DNA of 64,000 nt from Archaeoglobales archaeon (lineage in GTDB: Archaea > Halobacteriota > Archaeoglobi > Archaeoglobales > Archaeoglobaceae): the NCBI GenBank assembly GCA_030055595.1, contig JASFYH010000002.1:1-64000 (forward strand). Direction: 5' to 3'. Shown one piece after another: positions 52,283 to 62,262 of this stretch (its first letter is position 1; the number at the start of each line of letters is the position of its first letter). A program made the translations under genes and the position numbers. The notes under the pieces were generated by a model that made no database searches, was not told the origin of the DNA, and was given only the letters and a program-made list of their open reading frames with translations.

Positions 52283-52729
52283 ATGGCATTTTGGTTATGC
52301 ATAACGACTGAAGAGAATTGGGAAGTCATAAAAGCCAAAAATATCTGGGGCGTTCCTGAGAGGCACAAAAACACAATTGCAAGGACTAAAAAGGGAGACA
52401 GACTCCTGATCTATCTCAAAAAAGAAAAAAAAGACGAAGAGATGAAAGAACCGAGAATAGTTGCAGAATACGAGGTTATTTCAGAAGTTTTTAAGGATCC
52501 TTCGAGAATCTTTAAATCTCCTAAAGGAATGGGTAACGAGAATTTTCCGCTCAGGGTCAAAATAAAGCCTATAGAGGTCTTCAAAACGCCCATCGAATTC
52601 AAACCACTAATTCCAAAGTTAGAGCTCATTAAAAACAAGAAAAAATGGACAGGCCATCTAATGGGTAAGGCGATGAGAGAAATAAACGAAAAAGATTACA
52701 AGCTGATCCTCCTGAGTAAGAAAAAATAA
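52283..52729 (+). CDS. EVE-domain protein
   Basis: A 148-residue protein starting [20 protein letters not shown], followed by [18 protein letters not shown] and the C-terminal [16 protein letters not shown], matching the PUA-like EVE domain. EVE domains bind modified nucleobases in RNA or DNA. No restriction partner is adjacent. It is 23 bp upstream of the UbiD gene. Confidence 0.85.
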   Translation: MAFWLCITTEENWEVIKAKNIWGVPERHKNTIARTKKGDRLLIYLKKEKKDEEMKEPRIVAEYEVISEVFKDPSRIFKSPKGMGNENFPLRVKIKPIEVFKTPIEFKPLIPKLELIKNKKKWTGHLMGKAMREINEKDYKLILLSKKK

Positions 52730-52752
52730 ATTCTCATGCAAAAATTCTGAAT

Positions 52753-53982
52753 ATGAACCTTCGAACCGCGATCGAAGTAGTTAGACCTAAGGTCTTAAAA
52801 AAAGAGCTAAAACATTATGAGGTTCTTGAGACTTTAAAACAAAATGAACTTTTGGATAAACCTGTTATTTTAAACGTAGAAGGAAAAAAGGTTGTAAAGA
52901 ACTTGGTAAGCTCAAGAGAGCTACTTGCACGATACTTGGACACAGATCCAAAGATTCTTGCAATTGAACTGGCAAAAGCATATGAAAGAGAAGCTAAAGT
53001 CGTCTTCAAAGACTTTTCTGAACTTGAATTAAAAAACAGAGAAGTAAATTTATATGAATTGCCGATCATAAAATATTTTACGGGAGATAGAGCAAGATAC
53101 GTCACGGGAGGAGTTGTTATAGCCAAAAGAGAGCACTTCAATGCGAGTATACACAGAATGATGCTGCTCGACGATAGAAGCTTTGCAATTCGCCTCGTGG
53201 CTCCAAGACATACATATCTTATGTGGAGAGACGCGGTGGAAAATGGAGAGGATCTGAAGGTTGCGGTTTGCATCGGCGTTCACCCACTATTTTTGCTTGC
53301 CTCAGCTACAAGAGTTGGTGTTGGCGAGGAGTTCAGCTACGCTTCAAAGCTGATGAATGGTTTAACTCTATACCGAAAAGGAGATTTGCTTGTTCCAGAC
53401 TCCGAGATCGTTCTTTTCGGCAGAATTACAGCGGAAACCACTGATGAAGGACCCTTTGTAGACATAACTGGAACTTACGATGACGTTAGAAAAGAGCCTG
53501 TGCTCGTTGTTGACGAGTTTTATACCAAAGAAGACCCAATATACTACTCAATAACCCCCGGAGGCATGGAGCACCGCATTCTTATGGGGGTTCCCTATGA
53601 GCCTGTGATTTATCGCTTTGTTTCGAACGTTTGCAAGGTTAAAAATGTTGCCACAACAACTGGAAGCAGAAACTACTTCCATGCGGTTGTTCAGATTGAG
53701 AAAAAAACTGAGGGAGATGCAAAGAATGCAATCCTTGCAGCCTTGTCTGCAAATCCGAGCCTTAAAGGAGTTATAGTTGTTGACGAAGACATAGATCCTT
53801 TCAGCTATGAAGACCTCGATTACGCAATTGCCACGAGATTTCAGGCAGATCGGGATCTTGTAATCGTGAAGGGGGCAAGAGGTAGCAGTCTCGATCCATC
53901 CGCTGACGAGACCACAACAAAGTGGGGAATAGATGCGACAAAACCGCTGAAGAGGGCGAAAGAATTCGAAAGAGTGATCTGA
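52753..53982 (+). CDS. UbiD-family decarboxylase
   Basis: A 409-residue prFMN-dependent UbiD-type protein (ASIHRMMLLDDRSFAIRLV, HPLFLLASATRVG, DEGPFVDITGTYDD, PGGMEHRILMGVP). Archaea with the modified mevalonate pathway use such an enzyme as trans-anhydromevalonate phosphate decarboxylase to make isopentenyl phosphate, the likeliest role here. The first catalytic Glu is kept, and the second position reads Asp in GPFVD, which also occurs in the family. A UbiX partner is not in view. Confidence 0.86.
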   Translation: MNLRTAIEVVRPKVLKKELKHYEVLETLKQNELLDKPVILNVEGKKVVKNLVSSRELLARYLDTDPKILAIELAKAYEREAKVVFKDFSELELKNREVNLYELPIIKYFTGDRARYVTGGVVIAKREHFNASIHRMMLLDDRSFAIRLVAPRHTYLMWRDAVENGEDLKVAVCIGVHPLFLLASATRVGVGEEFSYASKLMNGLTLYRKGDLLVPDSEIVLFGRITAETTDEGPFVDITGTYDDVRKEPVLVVDEFYTKEDPIYYSITPGGMEHRILMGVPYEPVIYRFVSNVCKVKNVATTTGSRNYFHAVVQIEKKTEGDAKNAILAALSANPSLKGVIVVDEDIDPFSYEDLDYAIATRFQADRDLVIVKGARGSSLDPSADETTTKWGIDATKPLKRAKEFERVI

Positions 53983-54043
53983 TAGTATCATTGGAAAGTC
54001 CATATTCTTCGGGTATAAATTTTGTCCTCCGAATTCTCAGCTC

Positions 54044-55081
54044 TCATTCAAAGATGTGAATTGAGGTTGCTTTGAAACTAATGAATACCTCCTCGCCTTC
54101 TGAGAGGTTCATATCGACAAAAGAGGCTTTTGTTAAGTATGCTGATAGCAAGTTCTCTCCTATAGACAATTTAAGTTTAATTATGGCTCCAAGCTCTTCA
54201 ATTCCATGAATTATTGCCCTAAAATTGTTTCTCGCAGAAGTAACCAATGGATTTTTAGAGATCAATATGCTCTCTGGAGGAATTACGATCCTAATTTTTC
54301 CGCAAGCTTTTTGCGGTAGCTCAATTCTAATTCCATTTATATTCAAGCTTCTTCCATCAGCTACCCCTTCGAGAATGTTCTCATGCCCCAAAAATTTTGC
54401 AACATCCTCATTTTCTGGTTTGGAAAATACTTCTCTTATTTCCCCCACTTGCTTCATTTCTCCATTGATCAATATTCCAACTCGGTCACCTAAAACGATT
54501 GACTCTTCAAATGAGTGCGTTACATGGATTGCAGTGAATTCAAGCTCTTTTCGCCAATTCTTCATCTCTCTCATTAACCTTCCCTTTAAATTTGGATCGA
54601 GATTTGAAAAAGGTTCATCGAGAAGTAGAATTTTTGGTTTTACTGCCAGAGCCCTTGCAATTGCCACTCTTTGCTGTTCCCCACCGCTCAGCTTTTTTAC
54701 ATTCCTCCCAAGTAGATCGGAGATCTCAAGAATTCCCGCAATTTTTTCAACTTCCTCACGAATCTTCTCTCTTTGAAATTTCCTTAGCTTCAGCCCGAAC
54801 GCAATATTCTCGTAAGCAGTCATATGCATGAAAAGACCGTAATTTTGCGGAATGTATGCAATTCCTCTCCTTTCAGGTGGCTCATTTGTTATATCCCTAC
54901 CCTCAAGGAAGATCCTTCCGAGATCTGGTTTGAAAATTCCTGCTATTGTTTCAAGGAGTAGAGTCTTCCCCGCACCGCTTGGTCCGAGAATTATAAAATA
55001 TTCTCCACTTCCCACTTTGAAACTTACTTCCTTTAGCCTGAATTCCTTCCAGTTTTTTGACAAATTTTCAACTCTTAACAC
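54044..55081 (-). CDS. wtpC: Tungstate/molybdate ABC transporter ATP-binding protein
   Basis: A 345-residue ATPase with Walker [49 protein letters not shown] and a C-terminal TOBE-like domain (about 235-345) that may bind oxyanion for trans-inhibition. GTG 55081 has GGAGGG six bases upstream. It overlaps the permease gene and completes the wtpABC operon. Confidence 0.92.
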   Translation of the reverse strand: MLRVENLSKNWKEFRLKEVSFKVGSGEYFIILGPSGAGKTLLLETIAGIFKPDLGRIFLEGRDITNEPPERRGIAYIPQNYGLFMHMTAYENIAFGLKLRKFQREKIREEVEKIAGILEISDLLGRNVKKLSGGEQQRVAIARALAVKPKILLLDEPFSNLDPNLKGRLMREMKNWRKELEFTAIHVTHSFEESIVLGDRVGILINGEMKQVGEIREVFSKPENEDVAKFLGHENILEGVADGRSLNINGIRIELPQKACGKIRIVIPPESILISKNPLVTSARNNFRAIIHGIEELGAIIKLKLSIGENLLSAYLTKASFVDMNLSEGEEVFISFKATSIHIFE

Positions 55082-55805
55082 TCGCAACCCTCCGTAGAAT
55101 CAAAAACAATGTGAAACTCATTAAAATCAAAAGAACCGCGATTGGCCGTGCTGTGCTAAGGCCATAGTTGTTGAAGTAGTCCATTACAAGCACTTGTGCG
55201 GTCTTTGGGTAATATGCAACTATTAAAATGGCTCCAACCTCGCTAATAGCCCTTGCCCACGTCATTATGGCTCCAGTTAAAATTGAATGCATCGCAAGTG
55301 GCAATGTGATGGTAAAGAAGACCTTGCTCTTGGTAGCTCCGAGTGTTCTTGCAACGAATTCGACCTTCTCCTCCACAGCTATAAAGCCTTCTCTCGCTGA
55401 ATTTACTGTAAAAGATGCAGAAACAAAGAGCATCGCAGAAATGATCCCCAAATAGTTGTCTAAAATTGCTTCTGAATATGTAAATAAGAGCATAATTCCA
55501 ACTACAGAATGAGGAATGACAATTGGAAGATCAACAACTGATTGAACAAAATTTTTTCCAAAAAAGTTCTTTCTCGCAAGCAAATAACCTAAAGGGACGC
55601 CAAAAATTAGGGATAATAGCATCGTTGCTGTAGCGGTTGTGACTGAGTTTATGAGAGAGTTCAGAACTCGCTCATCTTTCAGTGCTTTGATGATCGAACC
55701 AAGATCGAGAATTTGGAAACTCAATATTAATGTTATTGGCAGTAAAATGTATAAGAACAGAAAAGATCCCACTAATGCCAAAAAAATCGAGAAGTAGTCT
55801 CTCAA
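55068..55805 (-). CDS. wtpB: Tungstate/molybdate ABC transporter permease
   Basis: A 245-residue permease with about six helices and the ModB/WtpB coupling loop [21 protein letters not shown]. It starts with TTG overlapping the wtpA stop (TTGA), with GAGGTG upstream. It pairs with WtpC to import the oxyanion delivered by WtpA. Confidence 0.93.
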   Translation of the reverse strand: MRDYFSIFLALVGSFLFLYILLPITLILSFQILDLGSIIKALKDERVLNSLINSVTTATATMLLSLIFGVPLGYLLARKNFFGKNFVQSVVDLPIVIPHSVVGIMLLFTYSEAILDNYLGIISAMLFVSASFTVNSAREGFIAVEEKVEFVARTLGATKSKVFFTITLPLAMHSILTGAIMTWARAISEVGAILIVAYYPKTAQVLVMDYFNNYGLSTARPIAVLLILMSFTLFLILRRVASVKS

Positions 55806-56779
55806 CTCAGAACACCTCTCAACTCTTCAGGCACATCGTCAAAGCCTTTTGCAGGGATGAACTCGTGATAATTTCTCTCGAATATTCCTCTACCTTCTTC
55901 ACCGAGCATAAACTTTAAAAATTCCAACGCTAAACTTTTATTTGGTGCGTTTTTCAGCATCGCAACACCGTAAGTTATTGGTTCCATATCAATTTTCTGA
56001 GCTTTAATCAGAAATTTGATTTTGCTATACCGCTCTGCTTTCTCTGGATCTCCGAGATTGACCTCCGCTGGAAGCTCCACGTAGCTAAAATTATGCTGTT
56101 TTGCAATGCTTTTATATGTGAAAACGTAATCAATTGCTCTGCTTTCAAGTAATGCAGAAAGATCAACCTCCTTTGGTCTCAAAACAACCTTGGAGTTAGT
56201 TTGAATACTCTCTGGAACAAGGATCGTATTGTTTAGGGACCTGATGTTTGTGTTTCTCTCGATCAGTTCGTTAAAGATCTCTCTGCTATAGTAGTGATCC
56301 GCAAGCTTCAAAACCGCTAAGGCTCTGTAGCCACAAGGATCAGAATTTGGATCGCTTAAACCAAAAGACACGTCTCTATTCAGAATTTCATACCAGTTTT
56401 CGGAGTTTATTTCATTGGCATAACGAGTGCCATTGGAGTAAGCCAGAACGATCTCGTTCTTCGCAAAGATCACATAAAAGTCAACGTAATCCGGCATCAG
56501 CATTTTTGGAATCCAGTTATAATCCGCAACCGCTATTAGATCTGGCTTCTTACCTAACTCTACGATCTTTCTTATAACCTCTATACTTCCACTTGCTTCA
56601 GCTTGGATCTCAACTTTATGGGATCTTTTGAATCTCTCCGCAATCTCTGCAATAGGAACGCTTAAAGACCCCGCATGATATATTATGAGCTTTTCTTGTT
56701 CTCTATTTTGAAATAGCAAGCCCAGAGATAATAAAAATAGTATTAGAACCAAAAGCATGAACCCGGTGAGCCTATTCAT
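55802..56779 (-). CDS. wtpA: Tungstate/molybdate-binding protein
   Basis: A 325-residue binding protein with an N-terminal signal anchor (residues 5-25), [35 protein letters not shown] and [16 protein letters not shown]. These are WtpA/archaeal ModA motifs, a family that binds WO4 or MoO4 in an octahedral site with carboxylate ligands. ATG 56779 is used; the mRNA is probably near-leaderless. It is divergent from the ModE-type regulator. Confidence 0.93.
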   Translation of the reverse strand: MNRLTGFMLLVLILFLLSLGLLFQNREQEKLIIYHAGSLSVPIAEIAERFKRSHKVEIQAEASGSIEVIRKIVELGKKPDLIAVADYNWIPKMLMPDYVDFYVIFAKNEIVLAYSNGTRYANEINSENWYEILNRDVSFGLSDPNSDPCGYRALAVLKLADHYYSREIFNELIERNTNIRSLNNTILVPESIQTNSKVVLRPKEVDLSALLESRAIDYVFTYKSIAKQHNFSYVELPAEVNLGDPEKAERYSKIKFLIKAQKIDMEPITYGVAMLKNAPNKSLALEFLKFMLGEEGRGIFERNYHEFIPAKGFDDVPEELRGVLS

Positions 56780-56812
56780 AACCAAACTACATATTGTGAT
56801 AAAAAAAATTTT

Positions 56813-56834
56813 CGTTATCCTAAAACGAATAACG
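56813..56834. promoter_or_regulatory. ModE-type operator between wtpA and the regulator gene
   Basis: CGTTAT-N10-ATAACG, a perfect 6+6 inverted repeat in the 83-bp divergent region. It lies next to TTTTAAATC (56836-56844), the likely TATA of the regulator. The half-site agrees with the CGTTAT/ATAACG half-sites of bacterial ModE operators. Binding would control both the importer and the regulator. Confidence 0.7.
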
Positions 56835-56862
56835 CTTTTAAATCTTCTGAGAACCTAACTTC

Positions 56863-57912
56863 ATGGAGACTATTACAATTCGCTATGACGCCCTGATCGA
56901 GTATGAAGGCGAGATCATTGTTGACTCAAAGGTAGCAAGGATTTTGAGGGCTGTAAACGAGAACAGATCACTAATTTCAGCATCAAAAGCTCTTGGAATG
57001 TCCTATACAAAACTATGGAATACGATCAGTAAGCTCGAGCGTTTGACAGGCAAAAAGATCTTAGACACCAAGAAAGGGGGCATAGATAGAGGCAAGGCGG
57101 AATTGACTGAATTTGGTAAGAAACTACTTGAAATATATGAAAATTCGATTTCGAAACTTGAAGAAGCGGGAATTATTGGAAAAATGCAAAAGGTCTCGGA
57201 GGTGCCAGATCTTGTTGTAGCTCACAGTCATGATCCCGTTTTTTCTGCAATTCTTGAAAAATTAGGCGAGGAGTTCAGCGTTAAAAGCCTTTGTCTTGGC
57301 TCTGGACTGGCTTTAGCGATGCTTACCCTTGGCGAAGCAGACGTAGCTTGTATTCATCTTTACGATCCTGAATATGGCTATAATTCCAGCTTTCTCGAAA
57401 AACTATGGCTTAAAGATGGAGTTGAGAAAATCGGAGCTTTTGAAAGGGAGGTCGTGCTCGCCTATAGAAAAGAGCTGAATTTTGGGGGTCTGGAAGAGAT
57501 CATCGGTGAGATCCTAAGAGGGAATTTGAGATTTGCAAACAGAAATAGAGGCTCGGGAACAAGGCAATTCTTTGATCAGATTCTCTTGGACTATTCAAAA
57601 AAGCTTAAAATTGGATTAGGAAACATTCAGGGCTACGAGAGCGAATTTTATACCCATGATGAGGTTGCAAAGCAGATCTACTATTCAAATTTTGACGCTG
57701 GAGCAATGATTGGGTATTCAGCTAAAAAATTCAATTTAAAGTTCTTCCACTTAACTTGGGAGCCTTACGAATGCTTTGCATTGAAGAATAGAAAATCGAA
57801 AGCAATTGAACGCCTGAAAGATCTTCTGAACTCTGAATGGTTCAAAAGTCTAATCAACGTTACTCCGGGCTACAGATTGAGCCAGATCCCATGTTGTGGA
57901 AAAAAGGGATAG
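56863..57912 (+). CDS. modE: ModE-type regulator with periplasmic-binding-like sensor domain
   Basis: A 349-residue one-component regulator. Residues 1-105 are the ModE winged helix (ISASKALGMSYTKLWNTISK, LERLTGKKI). Residues 120-340 form a substrate-binding-like domain (LVVAHSHDPVFSAILEK, NRNRGSGTRQFFDQILLDY) like those fused to molybdopterin-related regulators, instead of the TOBE pair of bacterial ModE. The C-terminus has Cys-Cys in QIPCCGKK. It is divergent from wtpABC and probably senses oxyanion or a cofactor precursor. Confidence 0.85.
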   Translation: METITIRYDALIEYEGEIIVDSKVARILRAVNENRSLISASKALGMSYTKLWNTISKLERLTGKKILDTKKGGIDRGKAELTEFGKKLLEIYENSISKLEEAGIIGKMQKVSEVPDLVVAHSHDPVFSAILEKLGEEFSVKSLCLGSGLALAMLTLGEADVACIHLYDPEYGYNSSFLEKLWLKDGVEKIGAFEREVVLAYRKELNFGGLEEIIGEILRGNLRFANRNRGSGTRQFFDQILLDYSKKLKIGLGNIQGYESEFYTHDEVAKQIYYSNFDAGAMIGYSAKKFNLKFFHLTWEPYECFALKNRKSKAIERLKDLLNSEWFKSLINVTPGYRLSQIPCCGKKG

Positions 57913-57942
57913 GATAAAATTAATCTTCAACCAGTATTTTCT

Positions 57943-58491
57943 ATGGTGCAAAACGAGAAAGATTTTGCTGAAGAGGCTGTAAGAATTTCCGCATATTTAA
58001 TGGCAGAGTCCGCAAGAACCGCTCCGAAGTCAAAAGGCATTGACGACCTTGAGATCCTTTATTTTGGTAGAGAGGAGATTGAGAGAATTGCTAAGAAAAT
58101 GGAGGAGTTTGCCAGAGAAGATGAAAACTTTCTTAGAGATGCGGACAGTCTAAGAAAAGCCAAAGGGATTCTACTGATCGGTGTAAAAGGCGGAAAAGCT
58201 TTGGGAATAAACTGTGGAGCATGTGGGTTTAAAAGCTGTGCTGAATTCGAAAAAGCTAAAAGAGAGGAGTTGAAATTTAAAGGACCGAATTGTGCATTCA
58301 AGCTTGTTGATCTTGGAATTGCCCTTGGCTCTGCGGTTAAGCTTTCCGCAATGCTTGGGGTCGATACGAGGATCATGTATAGAATAGCCTTAGCTGTTAA
58401 AAAGCTTGGATTAACAGAAAGCGATGTTGCTTTTGCTATTCCAATGGCGGTAGAGGGCAAAAATCCGTTCTTCGACAGAACGAAAAAGTGA
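57943..58491 (+). CDS. DUF2148 ferredoxin-domain protein
   Basis: A 182-residue protein with Cys91, Cys94, Cys99 and Cys117 (NCGACGFKSCAEF...GPNCAFK), a likely [4Fe-4S] site, and the DUF2148 C-terminus (MLGVDTRIMYRIALAVKKLG). The role is unknown. It is 30 bp downstream of the ModE-type gene on the same strand, so it may belong to the Mo/W regulon. Confidence 0.8.
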   Translation: MVQNEKDFAEEAVRISAYLMAESARTAPKSKGIDDLEILYFGREEIERIAKKMEEFAREDENFLRDADSLRKAKGILLIGVKGGKALGINCGACGFKSCAEFEKAKREELKFKGPNCAFKLVDLGIALGSAVKLSAMLGVDTRIMYRIALAVKKLGLTESDVAFAIPMAVEGKNPFFDRTKK

Positions 58492-58554
58492 TCAAATTTT
58501 TATTTTATTCCATGAAGGCAAAAAGTTTAATTTGTTAGCGATCAATTTACGGCG

Positions 58555-59523
58555 ATGACTGAAGAGTTTGTTGATCTTGAAGAAATACCTGGCGTTGGTC
58601 CTGAGACTGCAAAAAAACTAAGAGAAGCGGGTTTCACGAGTATCGAGGCTATAGCAATAGCTTCTCCAGCAGAACTTGCTTCAATAGGTGGAATAAGCGA
58701 AGGAAATGCTCAGAAGATCATACAGCACGCAAGAAAGATGGCAAGCATCGGAGGTTTTGAAAGCGGAGACAAGGTGCTTGAAAAAAGGAAAAACGTTCGG
58801 AAGATCACGACTGGAAGCAAAGAGCTTGACAATCTCTTTGGTGGTGGAATTGAAACTCAGGCAATTACGGAGCTATTTGGAGAGTTCGGGAGCGGTAAAA
58901 CCCAGCTCTGCCATCAGCTTGCTGTTAACGTTCAGCTTCCAGAGGATCGGGGAGGCTTAGATGGCTGTGCTATTGTGATCGATACCGAGAACACTTTTAG
59001 ACCTGAAAGGATCATACAGATGGCAACCGCAAAGAACCTTGATCCAAACGAGGTGCTCAAGAAAATTTTTGTCGCCCAAGCATACAATTCAAATCACCAG
59101 ATGCTACTTATTGACAATGCAAAAGAGCTTGCAGAGAAATTGAAAAAAGAAGAAAAGCAGGTGAGACTGCTCATCGTTGATTCATTAACTTCTCACTTCC
59201 GAGCGGAATACGTTGGCAGAGGAACACTTGCGGATCGACAGCAAAAGCTTAATAGGCACATGCACGATCTCATGAAATTCGGAGAACTTTTCAACGCTGC
59301 TATTGTTGTAACAAATCAAGTAATGGCACGCCCAGATATAATGTTTGGAGATCCGACAAAGCCAGTTGGAGGACACATTGTTGCCCACACAGCCACCTAT
59401 AGAGTTTATTTGAAAAAGAGTAAAGGGGAGCTTAGAATTGCCCGGCTTGTTGACTCTCCACACCTTCCAGAGACAGAAGTAGTCTTTAAGATCAGCGAGC
59501 GGGGAGTTGAAGACTCGAAGTAG
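58555..59523 (+). CDS. radA: DNA repair and recombination protein RadA
   Basis: A 322-residue archaeal recombinase. It has an N-terminal HhH domain ([20 protein letters not shown]), Walker A GEFGSGKT (109-116), Walker [16 protein letters not shown], the L2-region [18 protein letters not shown], and intact ATP-cap residues. It forms filaments on ssDNA for strand exchange. Two small genes on the same strand follow with short gaps. Confidence 0.97.
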   Translation: MTEEFVDLEEIPGVGPETAKKLREAGFTSIEAIAIASPAELASIGGISEGNAQKIIQHARKMASIGGFESGDKVLEKRKNVRKITTGSKELDNLFGGGIETQAITELFGEFGSGKTQLCHQLAVNVQLPEDRGGLDGCAIVIDTENTFRPERIIQMATAKNLDPNEVLKKIFVAQAYNSNHQMLLIDNAKELAEKLKKEEKQVRLLIVDSLTSHFRAEYVGRGTLADRQQKLNRHMHDLMKFGELFNAAIVVTNQVMARPDIMFGDPTKPVGGHIVAHTATYRVYLKKSKGELRIARLVDSPHLPETEVVFKISERGVEDSK

Positions 59524-59556
59524 AAACCCTTATATTTTTCTCAAAAAATTTCTCGC

Positions 59557-60135
59557 ATGGATTTCTATCCAGAGTCAAGGTTGCAGAATTGGATAAATAA
59601 GATCGAAGAGAGCGAAGTTAGTGAAAATGATCCAAACTCCCTCTCTGTTTTTGATCAAATGCTTGAAGACGTGATCATTGCATGTTTCAGCATTCTTAAT
59701 GCGGTTAAAGATCGTGAGATCAAGAAGGCTGAAGCTTTAAGAGAATTGGAAAAGATCTCCGCTCTTTTCAGCAAGAATTATGCTTTCAACTCTGATCTTA
59801 AGGCGGACATTTTCATGCTAACAACAGAAGCGATAAAGATGAGCGTCGAATCATTTAAGTATTACCTTGAGGGAAAGTTCAGCAAGAAAAGCATTAAAGA
59901 TCTCATAAAAGAAGCGATTGAGAATGAAAAGAAGGGGGAATTAGATCTAGCATTTGATGCGATTGCAAGAGTGGGTGCAAAAGTCATAAAGGGTGAGAAG
60001 CTTCCAGATCTAAATTTGCCCGAGGACTTTCAAATCCTGAGCTGGCTCGACGGAATAGATGCCATCAATATGGTTGTCGAGCTTTCAAAGATCGACGTTA
60101 GCGAAGAAACGCAGGAAGATGAAGTTAGCGAGTGA
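59557..60135 (+). CDS. DUF2150-like archaeal protein
   Basis: A 192-residue acidic helical protein (FYPESRLQNWINKIEESEVS; FDQMLEDVIIACFSILNAV; FQILSWLDGIDAINMVVEL), resembling the euryarchaeal DUF2150 family. The function is unknown. A TATATTTTTC element precedes it. The last 17 bases overlap the SWIM gene, so the two are coupled and both follow radA. Confidence 0.7.
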   Translation: MDFYPESRLQNWINKIEESEVSENDPNSLSVFDQMLEDVIIACFSILNAVKDREIKKAEALRELEKISALFSKNYAFNSDLKADIFMLTTEAIKMSVESFKYYLEGKFSKKSIKDLIKEAIENEKKGELDLAFDAIARVGAKVIKGEKLPDLNLPEDFQILSWLDGIDAINMVVELSKIDVSEETQEDEVSE

Positions 60136-60445
60136 AGTTATTTACGCTTTGCAGAAAGGTTTGGGCTACGAGCTATACAAGGCTTTATTTCTAAGCTACG
60201 GGAAGAGGGGTGAAAAAGCCTACTTTTACCTATCGCAGAATAGAGTAAAGAAATATCGGGACTTCTTCGTTGTAGTTGGCACAAACGAGTATATTGTTGA
60301 TGAGTCCTTTTGTTCTTGCCCAGATTTTCAGCTCAAGCTTAAGGGAAAAGAGCCCTGTGCTCATATAATCGCGGTAGAGGTTGCAAAATTGCTAAAGCAT
60401 TATGACGAGATCGATGCTTACTACACCGACTACCAAAAGCCCTAA
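60119..60445 (+). CDS. SWIM zinc-finger protein, possible RadA accessory factor
   Basis: A 108-residue protein with the SWIM motif Cys65-x-Cys67 ... Cys80-x-His82 (FCSCPDF, PCAHII). SWIM proteins of the SWS1/Shu2 family are conserved Rad51 mediators, and archaeal members are known. Its place two genes after radA supports a similar role. ATG 60119 lies in the end of the DUF2150-like gene. It meets abce1 tail to tail. Confidence 0.78.
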   Translation: MKLASEVIYALQKGLGYELYKALFLSYGKRGEKAYFYLSQNRVKKYRDFFVVVGTNEYIVDESFCSCPDFQLKLKGKEPCAHIIAVEVAKLLKHYDEIDAYYTDYQKP

Positions 60446-62200
60446 TTAAAGGTAGTAATAATACTCTCCCGCCCTTTTCTGCTCTCTGTCGAGCCTTGAG
60501 TCAAGCTTGTTAACTCTCGGTCTCTTTGTCTCTTCGTCTCTTCTGAAGGTAATCCCAAGCTTTGAAAGAAACGCGTTCATTCCTTCTCTCATCCCTCTTG
60601 CCCTTCTTGCAAATCCCTCCTTCCCTGGCTCTCCTTCAAAGAGCATGAGCCTATCGCTTACCATGTCAATGAAGTATATGTCATGATCTACAACGAGCAC
60701 ACTCTTAGAATTGTTGAGAGCAAATCTCCTTATCAAACGAGCGGTCTCGCTTCTCTGCTCAACATCCAAGTGGGCGGTAGGCTCATCAAGCAGATAAAGA
60801 TCCGCCTCTCTCAGCAAGCACGCAACGATTGCCACTCTTTGCAGTTCCCCTCCACTGAGATCTTGCAGATTTCTGTCCATCAGTTCTTCAATAGCCATTG
60901 GTTTCAAGAATTCCGTTTTAACGTAAGAAGAATATATGCTCTGGTTAATTTTCCTAAGAAAAATCTCTACAGTCTCGTCAAGGTCTGCTTTTATATACTG
61001 AGGTTTATAGCTGACTTTAACATTAAGACTGAGCTTTTTATCGTCATCCTCCAAAACTCCCGCAAGAACTTTAACAAATGTGGATTTACCAGTTGCATTT
61101 GCCCCAACAACTCCGAGGACTTCTCCAATCCTTATATCGCCTTTTTCAGCGGTCAATGTAAAGCCATTTAGGGTCTTTCTGAAGTTTGGATACTCTAAGA
61201 GAACTTTCTCCGAAACGCTCTCTCTCGGCTGTAGGATCTCGAATTCTATTCTCTTCTCCCTGATCCTTATGTTCTCTTCAGCCAAATAGCCACTTAGATA
61301 CTGATTTATACCGACTCTCGCAGATTTCGGACTGGTAACCACTCCATATACTCCCGGAAAACCGTAGGTTACGTGGACAAAGTCCGCAAGCATGTCGAGT
61401 ATTGCAAGATCGTGCTCGACGATCATAACAGTCTTGTCTTTAGAGAGCTCTCTGATCACATTAGCCACGGTTTTTCGCTGATATATGTCCAAATAAGGCG
61501 TGACCTCGTCAAAGAAGTAGAAATCCGCATCTCTCATGTAGCAAACAGCAATTGCAACCCTCTGCAATTCACCACCGCTGAGATCCTTTAGTTCTCTATT
61601 CAAAGAAGCTCCAAGGTTCAATTTTTCAACTACCTCCTCTAAAATTCCTCTTTCGTCGAATTTTTCAAGCAAGTCCTTGGTTCTACCAGCAAATACCTTT
61701 GGGATCGTCTCAATATACTGTGGCTTTATGCTTGCTCTGATCTTCCCGTCTCTAAGCTTTTTTAGATAATCTAAAAGCTCTGTTCCTGAAAAACGCTCGA
61801 ATATTTCTCCCCATTCAGCTTTTTCTTTGCCGAGATTTGGTTTCAACTGCCCGGAGAGGATCTTAACAGCGGTGCTTTTTCCAGTTCCATTTGCTCCAAG
61901 AATTCCGACAACCGCTCCACTTCTTGGCACTGGCAAATTGTAAAGAACAAATCCGTTTTCACCATAGCGGTGAACTTCTCTGCCTTCAAGTCTCTCTGGT
62001 AGCCCAACGATCTGTATAGCCTTCATTGGGCACTTCTTTATGCATATTCCACAGCCAACGCATAGCTTCTCTGAGATCATTGCCTTCTCTGCAATCACAA
62101 CTGTCTCGTCTCCACTTCTAACCTTTGGGCAATACTTCAAGCACTCCTGCCCGCATTTCTTTGGCTGGCATCTTTCTTTATCGATGACCGCTATGCGCAT
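60446..62200 (-). CDS. abce1: ABCE1 / Rli1 ribosome recycling ATPase
   Basis: A 584-residue ABCE1. The N-terminal FeS domain has Cys11, Cys16, Cys20, Cys24 and Cys47, Cys50, Cys53, Cys57. Two ATPase domains follow (GANGTGKSTAVKILSG and GANATGKSTFVKVLAG; two LSGGELQRVAI signatures; DEVTPYLD and DEPTAHLD). It splits ribosomes after termination. ATG 62200 gives the conserved RIAVIDKERC start; GTG/TTG codons upstream only extend it into the divergent promoter. Confidence 0.96.
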   Translation of the reverse strand: MRIAVIDKERCQPKKCGQECLKYCPKVRSGDETVVIAEKAMISEKLCVGCGICIKKCPMKAIQIVGLPERLEGREVHRYGENGFVLYNLPVPRSGAVVGILGANGTGKSTAVKILSGQLKPNLGKEKAEWGEIFERFSGTELLDYLKKLRDGKIRASIKPQYIETIPKVFAGRTKDLLEKFDERGILEEVVEKLNLGASLNRELKDLSGGELQRVAIAVCYMRDADFYFFDEVTPYLDIYQRKTVANVIRELSKDKTVMIVEHDLAILDMLADFVHVTYGFPGVYGVVTSPKSARVGINQYLSGYLAEENIRIREKRIEFEILQPRESVSEKVLLEYPNFRKTLNGFTLTAEKGDIRIGEVLGVVGANATGKSTFVKVLAGVLEDDDKKLSLNVKVSYKPQYIKADLDETVEIFLRKINQSIYSSYVKTEFLKPMAIEELMDRNLQDLSGGELQRVAIVACLLREADLYLLDEPTAHLDVEQRSETARLIRRFALNNSKSVLVVDHDIYFIDMVSDRLMLFEGEPGKEGFARRARGMREGMNAFLSKLGITFRRDEETKRPRVNKLDSRLDREQKRAGEYYYYL

Positions 62201-62262
62201 CCCTAATGCGGGCGTTGACTGAGTATAAGAATATTTATATCTCCTCATTCATTCTGCAATCC

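Noticed and set aside
54225-54776. 183-residue open frame opposite wtpC
   Set aside because: Mirror of the ABC ATPase codons; Ser/Phe/Pro-rich shadow typical of antisense frames.
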